Assembly: GCA_001724275.1 (NCBI GenBank)
Contig: MEDZ01000013.1
Location: forward strand, 1 to 64,000
Direction: 5' to 3'
DNA from: Gemmatimonadetes bacterium SCN 70-22
Lineage (GTDB): Bacteria; Gemmatimonadota; Gemmatimonadetes; Gemmatimonadales; Gemmatimonadaceae
Length of the DNA: 64,000 bases
The stretch's first letter is position 1. Each line of letters begins with the position of its first letter. The position numbers and the translations under genes are program-made. The notes beneath the pieces were generated by a model, which did not search any database, was not told where the DNA came from, and saw only the letters and a list, made by a program, of their open reading frames with translations. Shown here piece by piece: positions 36,001 through 44,617 of this stretch.

Positions 36001-36059
36001 GCCCAGAGGAGCGCGAGGAGCGGCACGAAGATGCCGCGGATGGACGTGCGGTTGGACAT
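33027..36059 (-). CDS. SusC/RagA-family TonB-dependent transporter (pair 1)
   Basis: 1010 residues with a signal peptide ending AAPAAAQQ. A carboxypeptidase-regulatory-like domain follows (about 26-110: GTVSGQVADSASRAPLVGAE), then a TonB-box-like LDQVVVTGTGG and the plug, with VQEVIGARTPGLIVL, RVRGVGSLSLSNDPIIYIDG and VIKGPAASTLYGTEASNGVI. The 22-strand barrel fills the rest and ends in an aromatic residue (LRLTF), as outer-membrane barrels do. With SusD it imports a ligand too large for porins, energised by TonB. The ligand is unknown; neighbouring peptidase and D-aminoacylase genes make peptides or cell-wall fragments plausible. Confidence 0.92.
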   Translation of the reverse strand: MSNRTSIRGIFVPLLALLWAAPAAAQQGTGTVSGQVADSASRAPLVGAEIIVTGDAGAGVRTVRTGVNGRYTVAGLAPGAATVSVRLVGFAPRALRVTVRANETVTADFFLPAQTARLDQVVVTGTGGVTQRRAVGNVVESIDAKDVMAVAPARSVQEVIGARTPGLIVLPAAGQVGTGAQLRVRGVGSLSLSNDPIIYIDGVRMDAAPARGPVQRGGGGASRLNDINPEDIQSIEVIKGPAASTLYGTEASNGVIQIITKRGRTGKPQFNFTTRQGANWLANPEGRAGLLYGRDPATQEIISFNLYRNEIDNGNGPIFTTGQNQGYQAALNGGTDANRYYIAASWDHDVGVVPWNWNKKFSGRANVDILASNTLRLQGSIGHIRDRVRLAQQAIDVDPFSQLRWGTPLTRNTGKRGFLNSPPEEWKTAEAHADNDRTTLSLTMEYSPMTWFTNRLITGLDVGAENNWTLYRRQPLGSLDFLGQNGLGAKNAARTTRSFLTLDYSGNVRWGFGEDIRLTSSVGLQAYRSEISTIGATANTFPAIPITTITGGATRSGTEDYLANATVGMFVQQQVAWKNRVFVTAAVRGDDNSAFGKDFSAAYYPKVSASWVVSEEPWFKVPFLGETRLRGALGAAGTQPGTFDASRLYDPSVGYQNNPGLIPSSFGNPALKPERSQELELGFETTLLNGRADVSYTHYGRDITDAIVNVPIPPSAGFPGSQVVNIGKVSGWGNELAVNVRLIEGRRFAWEMGTQLASNGNRIEDMGGSQFLAVGGGGQAQNRVGYGIADFFMYKLRSAKIDDKGTVLESICDGGRGKGGVDRGGADVPCSQAPRVYWGHSQPTWQLGVNTSVSLWEKLRLYARVDGNGGHIQSNTEIRALHNQGSTLAVIKRDDPFLQVYRAIEADAPGTYRAGFLRLREVSASYNLARSLVQRIGASNGSLTVGGRNLMMLWTQQDGWGTSRDGMIKVGIADQRVWDPEIRAVGQLSNGYQTILPPTVSFVTTLRLTF

Positions 36060-36242
36060 GGCACCTCGGAGAGTGCAGGGGGGAGGGCGCGCAGGGCGCC
36101 TGCGCGAGGCGCACACTCTGGGGGCCGGGGCGGTCGCTCCGCAAGAGATCCTTCCGGGCGTTAGTCCGCCCTCATCGGATCGCCCCCGTCGCGGCTGAGC
36201 CACCCGCACCGGGCACACTGCCGATCGTTGGTGTGCTCTCAT

Positions 36243-36284
36243 GACGAACGGGGGGAGGGGCCAATGCCCCTCCCCCCGTTCGTC
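36243..36284. terminator. Perfect 19-bp terminator hairpin
   Basis: The arm starting GACGAACGGGGGG (36243-36261) pairs base for base with 36266-36284 around CAAT. It lies at the 3' end of the minus-strand DinB gene and upstream of SusC pair 1, insulating the two. Confidence 0.85.
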
Positions 36285-36298
36285 CGCCCCGGGCGCCG

Positions 36299-36802
36299 CT
36301 AGATGGCCGGCGGTTCCATCCCCATCCCGGCCCACTCCTCGCGCGCGGGACCGTAGATCCCGGGGACGGCCAGCCCCGCCAGCCGCATGAGGATCGTCAG
36401 CTGCCCGCGGTGGTGGATCTGGTGCGCCACCAGCGCCCTCAGCGTCTGCGATCGCGACCACATCTCGCCGTACATCTCGTCCTGCTGCTCGAGCGACGCA
36501 TCGGTCCAGCGGGCGCGGATCTCGTTGACGAGCGACGTGGCGGCGGTGCGATAGGCGGCGGCGATCTGGGCGGCGTGCGCCGGCGGCGCTTCGTGCTCGC
36601 CGGGCCCCGACACCGCCAGGCCGGTGCGCCCCATCATCTCGGGGATCGTCTGCGTGATGTGCCACGCCAGGCGCGCGATCGTGCGCCCGTCGGCGTTGAC
36701 CGACGTACCTAACGAGGCATCGGTGAGCCGGTCGAGGCACTTCTGGGTGCCGTCGGATTCGTGGGCCCAGGTGGCGGCGAACTGCTCGATCTTGTCGTTC
36801 AT
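36299..36802 (-). CDS. DinB-family metal-binding protein
   Basis: 167 residues, a four-helix bundle of the DinB/YfiT type. The three metal ligands are visible: His48 in RLAWHIT, and His127 and His131 in ALVAHQIHHRGQL. Related enzymes include thiol-dependent S-transferases using bacillithiol or mycothiol and maleylpyruvate isomerase, but most members are uncharacterised. Cytoplasmic. It is monocistronic, bounded by a strong hairpin on its 3' side. Confidence 0.85.
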   Translation of the reverse strand: MNDKIEQFAATWAHESDGTQKCLDRLTDASLGTSVNADGRTIARLAWHITQTIPEMMGRTGLAVSGPGEHEAPPAHAAQIAAAYRTAATSLVNEIRARWTDASLEQQDEMYGEMWSRSQTLRALVAHQIHHRGQLTILMRLAGLAVPGIYGPAREEWAGMGMEPPAI

Positions 36803-37037
36803 GGCGATCGTCCTGCGCGTCAGGGGTGGTGACCATCGGGGCCCGGATAATCACGCCGCCGTGCGCCCCGCGCAATCGCGACTCGTCACCGATCCGGACG
36901 GATCATCCCGGCTTCACGGCCGCGTCCGCCGCCCATGGGTCAAACGACCCATCAGGCCGAGAAACATCGGCCCGCGGGCGCCCGTAGGCCCCGTCACGAC
37001 AGTCCGTGCAGCGCATACATCATCAAGGAGACCGTCC

Positions 37038-37445
37038 ATGCCCACGCGCCACATCCTCTCCGCCATCGCGATGGCCGCCATCATGATCGGCGCCAGCGCC
37101 ACGACCGCCGCCGCCCAGCGGCCGAGCGACCCGGCGCGCGGCGCGCGCGTCGTCGCGACGTACCGGTTCGACATGGCCCATCGGGGCGCCTTCCCCTCCA
37201 TCGTCACCGTCGCCGACTCGGCCGGGATCCTGGTGGCCAGCGCCCGCATGCCGGGCGAGTCGGCGGCGCGTCCGCTGGAGGTCACGGTCCTGCAGTCCGA
37301 CGTGATCGTGCAGGGCGAGACGCCGAGTGGCGTTTTGACGCTGACGCTCAGCCGGGAGAGCCAGGGTGGGGCGAGGCCGCTGACCACGGGGCGCTGGTCG
37401 CTCGGCAACGAGGTGGGGAAGCTGAAGGGGAGGGAGCGCAGCTGA
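37038..37445 (+). CDS. Exported small hypothetical protein
   Basis: 135 residues from the ATG at 37038, preceded by AAGGAG at optimal spacing. The signal peptide is HILSAIAMAAIMIGASATTAAAQ. The mature part is a short beta-rich domain (VVATYRFDMAHRG...VTVADSAGILVASARMPG...PLEVTVLQSDVIVQGETPSG) with no family I recognise. Probably periplasmic. It stands alone, with a terminator-like hairpin downstream. Confidence 0.65.
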   Translation: MPTRHILSAIAMAAIMIGASATTAAAQRPSDPARGARVVATYRFDMAHRGAFPSIVTVADSAGILVASARMPGESAARPLEVTVLQSDVIVQGETPSGVLTLTLSRESQGGARPLTTGRWSLGNEVGKLKGRERS

Positions 37446-37480
37446 GCCTCGGCACCACGCGGGCTCGTTAGGCATCGACA

Positions 37481-37507
37481 CGGCCGCTCCCGCTCCGGGG
37501 GCGGCCG
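37481..37507 (+). terminator. GC-rich hairpin with following T-stretch
   Basis: CGGCCGC and GCGGCCG arms with further C:G pairs, followed by CTTTCG. It is placed 36 bp after the stop of the small exported protein gene. Confidence 0.6.
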
Positions 37508-37641
37508 CTTTCGTCGCGCGTGTGGAACGTGTGAAGACTCCCGGCGCGACCTTGTCGCCCGGCGAGCGGGGGGTGCAGCTTCTGGCCGGCTGGCTCCGCG
37601 GAACGCCGCATATTCCCCGCCCCCCGCGACTTCACCTCCCC

Positions 37642-40600
37642 ATGCCGATGTCCTGCCGCCGCCCCACCCGCTGGTCGCTCCGTGCGGCGGCGCTCGCCGC
37701 CCTGGCGGTGTGCGCCGCGTGCCTCCCGTTCGCCGCGCTGTCCGCCCAGGCGCTCGCCTTCGACGCCATGCAATGGCGCGAGATCGGCCCCACCCGCGCC
37801 GGGCGCGCCCGTGCCGTGGCCGGCGTCCCGTCGCTCCCCAACACGTTCTACGCCGGCTTCGACAACGGCGGCGTCTGGCGCTCCACCGACTACGGCGCCA
37901 ACTGGGTCCCCATCTTCGACGACCAGCCGACGGGGTCCATCGGGGCGATCGCGGTGGCGCCGACCAACCCCAGCACCATCTACGTGGGGAGCGGGGCCGG
38001 GATCATCCGCCCCGACCTCGCCATCGGCGACGGGATGTACAAGTCGACCGACGGCGGCAAGTCGTGGGTCCACCTGGGGCTGCGCGAGAGCCAGATGATC
38101 GCCGCCATCGCGGTCGACCCGCGCAACGAGAACCGTCTCTTCGTCGCCGCCCTCGGACACCCGTATGGGCCCAACCCCGAGCGCGGCGTGTTCCGCTCGA
38201 CCGACGGCGGACGGACCTTCGAGAAGGTGCTCTACAAGGACGAGTACACCAGCGCCAACGAGGTCCTGATCGACCCCGGTGACCCCAACACCGTCTACGC
38301 AACGCTCTGGCAGCAGCAGCAGAGCTTCATCGAGGGGCGCGACTTCGGCGGCGCGGGGATGGGGATCTTCAAGTCGACCGACGGCGGGACCACGTGGGTG
38401 CAGCTGTCGACGGGGCTCCCGTCGGCGCTCCAGGCCAACATCGCCATCGCCCCCAGCGCCCCGAACATCCTCTACGCCGTCGTCGCCCCCGGCGAGGGGG
38501 CCATCGGCTTCTACAAGTCGGTGGACGGGGGAGCGCACTGGTACCAGCCCGTCCGCGGCCCGCGGGACGAGATCGCCGGGGGGCGGCAGGACATGCGACC
38601 GCTTGCGCGCATCGGCGGAGGCGACCTCCCCACGCTCACGGTCGATCCCAAGGACGCCGACGTGGTGTACAGCGCCTCGGTGGTGATGTGGCGGACGGAA
38701 GACGGCGGACTCACCTGGTCGGCGGTGCGCGGCGCCCCGGGAGGCGACGATTACCAGCGCATCTGGATCAACCCCAACGATCCGAAGATCCTCGTCGCGG
38801 TCGCCGATCAGGGGGCCGTGGTCTCGGCGAATCGCGGCGCGTCGTGGAGCAACTGGTACAACCAGAACACGGCGGCGATGTACCACGTCACCACCGACTT
38901 CGCCTTCCCCTATCGCGTGTGCAGCGGGCAGCAGGACTCGGGATCGGCGTGCGTGCAGAGCCGCTCGGACGACGGGCGCATCACCTTCCACGACTGGCAC
39001 CCGGTCAACATCCAGGAATACGGGATGGCGGCGCCCGACCCGCGGGACCCCGACATCGTCTTCGGGAGCCAGCGCTCGGGGGTCTCGCGCTACGACCGGC
39101 GCACCCGGCAGACGACGCAGGTGGGGCCCGACGTTTCGGGGACGCTCCCCGGCGGCGGGGCGATGAACCGCAACGTGCGCACCATGCCGCTGCACTTCTC
39201 GCCGGTGGACCACCACACGATGTACTACGCGTCGAACGTGGTGTGGAAGAGCACCGACAAGGCACACAGCTGGACGCGCATCTCCCCCGACCTCGCGCGG
39301 CAGGCCTGGGACGTGCCGGCCAATGCCGGGAAGTACGCCGCCAGCGTCACGCCCGGCCCCTGGGGGAGCATCACCGCCCTGTCGCCGTCGCCCAGGTCGC
39401 TGTCGGTCATCTGGGCCGGGACCGACGACGGGCAGATCCAGGTGACCACCAACGGCGGGACATCCTGGAGCAACGTCACCCCTCCGTCCATCAGGGCGTG
39501 GACCCGCATCTTCAACATCGAGGCGGGGCACTTCGACAACCTCACGGCGTATGCCGCGGCCAACACGCTCCGCCTCGACGACATCAACCCGCACTTCTTC
39601 CGCACGCACGATGGCGGGAAGACGTGGACCGAGATCAACACGGGGATTGCGGGCGGCGCGGTGGCCAACGCGATCCGCGAGGACCCGCGGCAGAAGGGGC
39701 TGCTGTACGCCGCCACCGACCTGCAGGTGTGGGTCTCGTTCGACGACGGCGACCATTGGCAGTCGCTCAAGAACGGGATGCCGGCCATTTCGGTGCGCGA
39801 CCTGCAGGTGAAGGACGACTCCACCTGCCACTGCGCCGACCTGATCGCCGGGACGCACGGGCGCGGCTTCTGGATCCTGGACGACGTGACGCCGCTGCGC
39901 CAGGCGGCGGCGGCGCGCGCATCGCTCTCGTCAGGCGCCCCCTACCTGTTCAAGCCGGGGACGGCGGTGCGCGTGCGCTTCGGCACCAACGAGCCCACGC
40001 CGTGGCCGCCGGAGCTCCCATCCGGTGAGAACCCGCCGCCCGGAGCGATCATCGACTACTACCTCCCGCGCGCCGCGAGCGGCGAGGTGAAGCTCGAGAT
40101 CGTGGATGCGGGGGGGAAGGTCGTGCGCTCGTACTCCAGCACCGAGCCGGTCTTCGACCCGGACCCGGGGAAGGACATGGCGGCGTACGACCAGGTGTGC
40201 CGGAAGAACCCGACCGCCGCCTACTGCGGGCTCCCGCTGTACTGGCCGGCGCCGCAGTACATCGTCTCGACCAGGGCGGGGATGCACCGCTTCAGCTGGG
40301 ACCTGCGCTTCGACCCGGTGTCGCCGCAGGACCTGATCCCGGCGGGGGACGAGGAGGCGACGGGGGCGGTGCCGGGGCGGACGTACCCCAACTACAACGT
40401 GCCGTGGGTCCCGCCGGGGCGGTACACGGTGCGGCTGGCGGTCGAGGGGAAGTCGTACGCGCAGCCGATCGAGGTGAGGCTCGACCCGCGGGTGACGATC
40501 GTGCCGGCGGCGCTGGCGCAGCTCAACGCCCTGAGCGTGGAGATGTACGACGGGGCCGTCGCCGCGCACCGGGCGTTCAACGAGGCCAGGGCGCTGGCCG

Positions 40601-40902
40601 CGCAGGTGGCATCGCGGGGCGGCGCCGAGGCGGAGGCGCTCAAGGCGGAGCTCGAGGCGCTGGCTCCCACCGGGTTGCAGCGCACGAGGCAGGGGGGCTT
40701 CCGCCGGCGGGGCGCGGCCCCGGCGACGCCGTCGCTGGAGGCGGTGAGCAATGCCTTGCAGTCGGCGGCCATGGCGATGCAGGGGGCGGAGGTGGCGCCC
40801 ACGGCGGTGCAGGTGGCGGCGTGCGCGAAGGCGCGCGAGCAGTACGTCGCCGTCATGGCCCGGTGGCGGGCGGCGCAGGCCAGGGCACGGGCGATGCGTT
40901 AG
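37642..40902 (+). CDS. Exported BNR/sortilin-like (VPS10-type) beta-propeller protein
   Basis: 1086 residues with a signal peptide (AALAALAVCAACLPFAALSAQ). Many BNR/Asp-box repeats S-x-D-G-G-x-(T/S)-W appear in the first 750 residues: WRSTDYGANW, YKSTDGGKSWVHL, FRSTDGGRTFEKV, FKSTDGGTTWVQL, YKSVDGGAHW, THDGGKTW. This builds one or two large propellers like those of sortilin and some xyloglucanases. GTHGRGFWILDDVTPL ends the propeller, and the last 300 residues form a beta domain plus a helical tail. Such proteins are often labelled glycosyl hydrolase without proof. It is probably periplasmic or surface-exposed and binds or cleaves a polymer. Its closest relative in the window is at 58680-61772. 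Confidence 0.82.
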   Translation: MPMSCRRPTRWSLRAAALAALAVCAACLPFAALSAQALAFDAMQWREIGPTRAGRARAVAGVPSLPNTFYAGFDNGGVWRSTDYGANWVPIFDDQPTGSIGAIAVAPTNPSTIYVGSGAGIIRPDLAIGDGMYKSTDGGKSWVHLGLRESQMIAAIAVDPRNENRLFVAALGHPYGPNPERGVFRSTDGGRTFEKVLYKDEYTSANEVLIDPGDPNTVYATLWQQQQSFIEGRDFGGAGMGIFKSTDGGTTWVQLSTGLPSALQANIAIAPSAPNILYAVVAPGEGAIGFYKSVDGGAHWYQPVRGPRDEIAGGRQDMRPLARIGGGDLPTLTVDPKDADVVYSASVVMWRTEDGGLTWSAVRGAPGGDDYQRIWINPNDPKILVAVADQGAVVSANRGASWSNWYNQNTAAMYHVTTDFAFPYRVCSGQQDSGSACVQSRSDDGRITFHDWHPVNIQEYGMAAPDPRDPDIVFGSQRSGVSRYDRRTRQTTQVGPDVSGTLPGGGAMNRNVRTMPLHFSPVDHHTMYYASNVVWKSTDKAHSWTRISPDLARQAWDVPANAGKYAASVTPGPWGSITALSPSPRSLSVIWAGTDDGQIQVTTNGGTSWSNVTPPSIRAWTRIFNIEAGHFDNLTAYAAANTLRLDDINPHFFRTHDGGKTWTEINTGIAGGAVANAIREDPRQKGLLYAATDLQVWVSFDDGDHWQSLKNGMPAISVRDLQVKDDSTCHCADLIAGTHGRGFWILDDVTPLRQAAAARASLSSGAPYLFKPGTAVRVRFGTNEPTPWPPELPSGENPPPGAIIDYYLPRAASGEVKLEIVDAGGKVVRSYSSTEPVFDPDPGKDMAAYDQVCRKNPTAAYCGLPLYWPAPQYIVSTRAGMHRFSWDLRFDPVSPQDLIPAGDEEATGAVPGRTYPNYNVPWVPPGRYTVRLAVEGKSYAQPIEVRLDPRVTIVPAALAQLNALSVEMYDGAVAAHRAFNEARALAAQVASRGGAEAEALKAELEALAPTGLQRTRQGGFRRRGAAPATPSLEAVSNALQSAAMAMQGAEVAPTAVQVAACAKAREQYVAVMARWRAAQARARAMR

Positions 40903-40934
40903 GCGCCCGTCCGCCGGCGGGCCGTGGCATACGT

Positions 40935-40972
40935 GAACGGGGCGCGACCCACTCGGGAGTCGCGCCCCGTTC
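40935..40972. terminator. Perfect 14-bp hairpin between convergent genes
   Basis: GAACGGGGCGCGAC (40935-40948) pairs perfectly with GTCGCGCCCCGTTC (40959-40972) around a 10-nt loop. It serves the BNR gene and the convergent S15 hydrolase gene. Confidence 0.85.
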
Positions 40973-40991
40973 CGTGATCGGCCGGACCTCG

Positions 40992-42926
40992 CTACTGGTC
41001 CAGCCGCCGCACCTCGAGCCGCGTGGGGCGCGCCGCGCTGTGGTACACGCGCATCGTCGCCTTCACGAAGTCCTCCGGCTTCGCCTCGAAGATGTCGGGG
41101 ACGAACTTCTGCGGGTTCCGGTCGATGTGCGGGAACCAGGTGCTTTGCACCTGCACCATGATGCGGTGCCCCTTGCGGAAGGTGTGGTGGATGGAGGGCA
41201 TCTCGTAGCGCACCGAGTCCGGGCGCCCGGCCACCATCGGCGCCGGCTTCTCCCACGAGCGGCGGTAGCGCATGCGGATCGGCTCGCCGCGCACCAGCTG
41301 CTGGTAGCCGCCCACGATGAAGCCGCTGGTGTCGCCCATCCAGTTGGACGCCGTGTCGGGGAAGACGTCGATGAGCTTGACGATGAAGTCGGCGTCGGTC
41401 CCGGTGGTGCTCACGTGGAGCACCGGGGCGACGGGGCCGGTGAGTGTCACGTCCTCGGCGAGGACGTCGGTCTGGTAGACCAGGACGTCGGGGCGGCGCG
41501 CGGCGAAGCGCTGGTCGGCGGTGATGTAGTCGCGCGGCATCCCCTGCGGCTCGATGCGGTCCACGAGGGGGACGGGCTTGGCGGGGTCGCTGACGTACTC
41601 ATCGAAGCCCCCGCGTGCCGCTGGCGGGGTGAAGGCAAGCTTGCCATCCGGATGCAGGTACAGCGAGACTGGCCTGGCGTTGGGGGCGGGCCAGCGGTCG
41701 TAGCGGTCCCACCGGTCGCCCCCGGTGCGGAAGACGAGGACGTTGGGGAGCTGCGGGTCGGGGGCCCCGGCCAGGTGATGGGCAAAGAAGGGGTACTCCA
41801 CGGAGTCGCGGTAGAAGGGACCGGTGGGGTACCGCCAGCGCAGGGTGCCTAACGAGGTGCCGTCGCCGCGGCTCCACCCGCCGTGCGACCACGGCCCCTC
41901 CACCAGGGTGTTGCGCGTCCCGGGGCTCTGGCGGGCGATGGCGTCGTGGACCCACCACGGCCCATGCAGGTCCTCGGTGTCGTAGAAGCCGCCCACGGTG
42001 AGCACCGCCGCCTTCACGTCCGTGAGGTGCGGGCGCACGTTGCGCGACTTCCAGTAGTCATCGTAGGCCGGGTGGGCCAGGATCGAATCCCACATCGGGG
42101 CCGTTCCCGCCGGCTGCAAGTACTTCCGCGACCCCGGCCCCACCGGCCCCATCTCCAGGTAGAACTTGTAGGCGTCGCGCGTCCCCATGCTGAACGGGTA
42201 GCGCTTGTCGTACCCCGGCTCGGTGCGCGGCCCGCGCCCGAACGAGGTGAAGAAGCCGAAGTTGTGCGGGAGGAGGAAGGCGCCGCCGTGGAAGTTGTCG
42301 TCGCCCATCCAGATGTCGGTCATCGGCGCCTGCGGCGAGCAGGCCACGAGCGCCGGGTGACGCGACAGGCACGAGGTGGTCGCGAAGAAGCCCGGGTACG
42401 ACGTCCCGTAGATCCCCATCTTCCCGTTGGTGGGAAGGTTGGCGAGGAGCCACTCGATGGTGTCCCAGGCGTCGGTCCCCTCGTCGATGTCGGCGGGCGT
42501 GTCGTGCCGCTCGCGCACCGGAGTCATGTCGACGAAGGTCCCCTCGGAGAAATGGCGCCCCCGCACGTCCTGGTAGACGAAGATGTAGCCGTCGGCCGCA
42601 TAACGAGGGTTGCCCGAGGGGCCCAGCGCGGCGCGATAGTTGTCGGCGCCGTACGGGGCCACCGAGTACGGGGTGCGCGACATCAGCACGGGGTAGCGGC
42701 GCGTGGTGTCGCGCGGGACGTAGATCGACGTGAAGAGGCGCACCCCGTCGCGCATCGGGATCATCACCTCCCGCTTGGCGTAGGCCGCGCGGACGGCCTC
42801 GGCGCTGGGAGTGGAAGTGGGCTGCTGGGCCACGGCGGCCGGTGCGGCCGAGAGCGCGAGGGCCATCAGCACGACGGCGAACGCAGGGGTCAGGCGAGGG
42901 ACGGCACGGCGACGGCGGCTGGACAT
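40992..42926 (-). CDS. Exported CocE/NonD-type S15 hydrolase
   Basis: 644 residues with a signal peptide (AVVLMALALSAAPAAVAQ). Peptidase S15/alpha-beta hydrolase domain: IPMRDGVRLFTSIYVP at about 56-71, YVYQDVRGRHFSEG, the nucleophile elbow GIYGTSYPGF with Ser176, and VGGFYDTEDLHGP providing the acid region, then GPWSHGGW with the likely His. A C-terminal jelly-roll (X-Pro dipeptidyl-peptidase C-terminal type, about 430-640) ends the protein. Family activities are X-Pro dipeptidyl peptidase, glutaryl-7-ACA acylase and cocaine esterase; the substrate here is unknown. Likely periplasmic. Confidence 0.88.
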   Translation of the reverse strand: MSSRRRRAVPRLTPAFAVVLMALALSAAPAAVAQQPTSTPSAEAVRAAYAKREVMIPMRDGVRLFTSIYVPRDTTRRYPVLMSRTPYSVAPYGADNYRAALGPSGNPRYAADGYIFVYQDVRGRHFSEGTFVDMTPVRERHDTPADIDEGTDAWDTIEWLLANLPTNGKMGIYGTSYPGFFATTSCLSRHPALVACSPQAPMTDIWMGDDNFHGGAFLLPHNFGFFTSFGRGPRTEPGYDKRYPFSMGTRDAYKFYLEMGPVGPGSRKYLQPAGTAPMWDSILAHPAYDDYWKSRNVRPHLTDVKAAVLTVGGFYDTEDLHGPWWVHDAIARQSPGTRNTLVEGPWSHGGWSRGDGTSLGTLRWRYPTGPFYRDSVEYPFFAHHLAGAPDPQLPNVLVFRTGGDRWDRYDRWPAPNARPVSLYLHPDGKLAFTPPAARGGFDEYVSDPAKPVPLVDRIEPQGMPRDYITADQRFAARRPDVLVYQTDVLAEDVTLTGPVAPVLHVSTTGTDADFIVKLIDVFPDTASNWMGDTSGFIVGGYQQLVRGEPIRMRYRRSWEKPAPMVAGRPDSVRYEMPSIHHTFRKGHRIMVQVQSTWFPHIDRNPQKFVPDIFEAKPEDFVKATMRVYHSAARPTRLEVRRLDQ

Positions 42927-43132
42927 GGTGGTGCGCGAAGGGGGATTGGGCGCGCACCCGGGACGGGCGCGCCCCGTATCGTTCCTCCCGCGCACGCGGA
43001 CGGCAATCGGCGATTCCCCCACTATGCCGCGGGCCGGCGCCCGGGCCGGTGCTGCTGCGGGGGGCGTGCGGGGGCGTCCTGGAGGCGTCCTCCCGGCGTC
43101 CCGCGCGGAACACGTCCCGTCAGCGCACCCCG

Positions 43133-44617
43133 TCAGCGCACCCCGTCGCTCCGCATCCGAGCGATCACCGCCTCCCCGACCTTCGTCCCCAGCGCCTCTC
43201 CGGCCTCGATGTCGAAGCGATAGTGCACGCCGGCCCAGACGCGGGACTCGGACGCCTCCACCGCCAGGTCGTCGTAGTGCCGCTTCCGGTCGGGGAAGAG
43301 CTCGCCCATGACCATCGCCGCGGCCGGTGAGATGCTCGAATGCCCGGAGGGGTACGACGGGAAGGGCGGCGTCGCGAAGATCGTGGTCAGGGTGGGGTCG
43401 ATGGTGATGGGGCGCGCCAGCCAGTAGTGGAACTTGCCGTCCCAGCAGGCCACGAAGGCGTCGTACATCGCGATGCTCACGTAGGCGCGGGCGCGCGCGG
43501 CGCGGGGGACGCTCCAGCGACGCCGCTCCAGCTCCTCCTCCATGTACAGGTCCCACCGCGCGGTGGGGGCCTCGGTGGCCCAGTACCGGGCGCGATCCAT
43601 CTGGGTCACCGTGCGACCGCCAGCCGCAAACTTCCGGAGCTCGGCGAGGTTGGCGGCAAACTCGGGGGAGCCGGGCAACGGGGGGGGCGGCGGGCGGAAG
43701 GCGTCGCCCCCGGCAATGACCCAGGTGCGCCACGTCCCCGCCAGGGCGTCGAAGGGGACGGCGACGCGGCGGGGGGGCGTCGGCTTCCAGGAGTAGGCCC
43801 CCTCGGGCGGGCTCCCCTGCCACGTGGCGTCGGCGCCGTCGGTGGCCGCGCGCTGCAGGACGCGGCGCGCCACCGCCGTGCCTAACGTGTAACCCGCCTG
43901 CACGTCGCTGGGCCAGGCGGCGCCGGCGGCGACGCGGGCCTGGCCGGCCTCGTGCATCATGGCGCGCAACCGCGCGGTGTCGCCGGGCAGGGCCAGGGCG
44001 ATGAGCACCTCGGCGGCGGCGGCGGCCACCGCCGCGTGCTCGCTCGGGTAACTCGGCGCGTCGCCCAGGGTGACGAGCGCGCGCACCCGGCCGCCCGTCC
44101 GCGCTGGCGCCGCACGCTTGTAGGCATACTTCGCGTCCCACGTGGCGACCACTGCGTCGTACATGGCCACGTGCAGCAGCGTCATCAGGCGCGCCGAGCG
44201 CGCCGGGGTGGCGATGCGGACGTCGGGGAGGATGGTCCAGTAGAAGCCGAGGAGATCGACCGCCTCGCGCGTCCACAGGGAGGTGGGGTCGCCGTCGTAG
44301 GTGCGGATGAGCGAGTCGGTCGCGGCGGTGCGATTCGCCTGCGCCGCGACGATCGCCTCCAGTTCCTGTTGCACCTGCGGAGAGCCGCCGGCCGGCGGCG
44401 CCGGGGGGCGCAGCACCCCGGCATCGGCCAGCACCCAGGTGGACCAGGTGGCCGCCCGCGGCTCGGCGGGGCGCTGCGGGGCGGTGCTGGGCTCGGCGCA
44501 GGCGGCGAGCTGCAATGCGATGAGGAGCGAGGCCGCCAGGGCGGGACGCCAGCCATGGCCGGTGCCTCGCCCGTGCGGTCGCCGGGGCGAGTGCCCGCCA
44601 CCCTTCGGTCCGCTCAC
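43133..44617 (-). CDS. Lipoprotein vanadium-haloperoxidase/PAP2-like protein with duplicated half
   Basis: 494 residues, lipobox LQLAAC. The C-terminal half has the full vanadate/phosphate pocket: LARPITIDP (Arg), PSYPSGHSSIS (Ser, His) and SRVWAGVHYRFD (Arg, His). The N-terminal half carries a weaker copy: KYAYKRAAPARTGG and DAPSYPSEHAAVAAAAAEV, so the gene looks internally duplicated with only the second site complete. Members are vanadium-dependent haloperoxidases or related phosphatases. The start overlaps the stop of the upstream lipoprotein gene by 4 bp, so it is the last gene of the SusC/SusD pair 2 unit. Confidence 0.85.
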   Translation of the reverse strand: MSGPKGGGHSPRRPHGRGTGHGWRPALAASLLIALQLAACAEPSTAPQRPAEPRAATWSTWVLADAGVLRPPAPPAGGSPQVQQELEAIVAAQANRTAATDSLIRTYDGDPTSLWTREAVDLLGFYWTILPDVRIATPARSARLMTLLHVAMYDAVVATWDAKYAYKRAAPARTGGRVRALVTLGDAPSYPSEHAAVAAAAAEVLIALALPGDTARLRAMMHEAGQARVAAGAAWPSDVQAGYTLGTAVARRVLQRAATDGADATWQGSPPEGAYSWKPTPPRRVAVPFDALAGTWRTWVIAGGDAFRPPPPPLPGSPEFAANLAELRKFAAGGRTVTQMDRARYWATEAPTARWDLYMEEELERRRWSVPRAARARAYVSIAMYDAFVACWDGKFHYWLARPITIDPTLTTIFATPPFPSYPSGHSSISPAAAMVMGELFPDRKRHYDDLAVEASESRVWAGVHYRFDIEAGEALGTKVGEAVIARMRSDGVR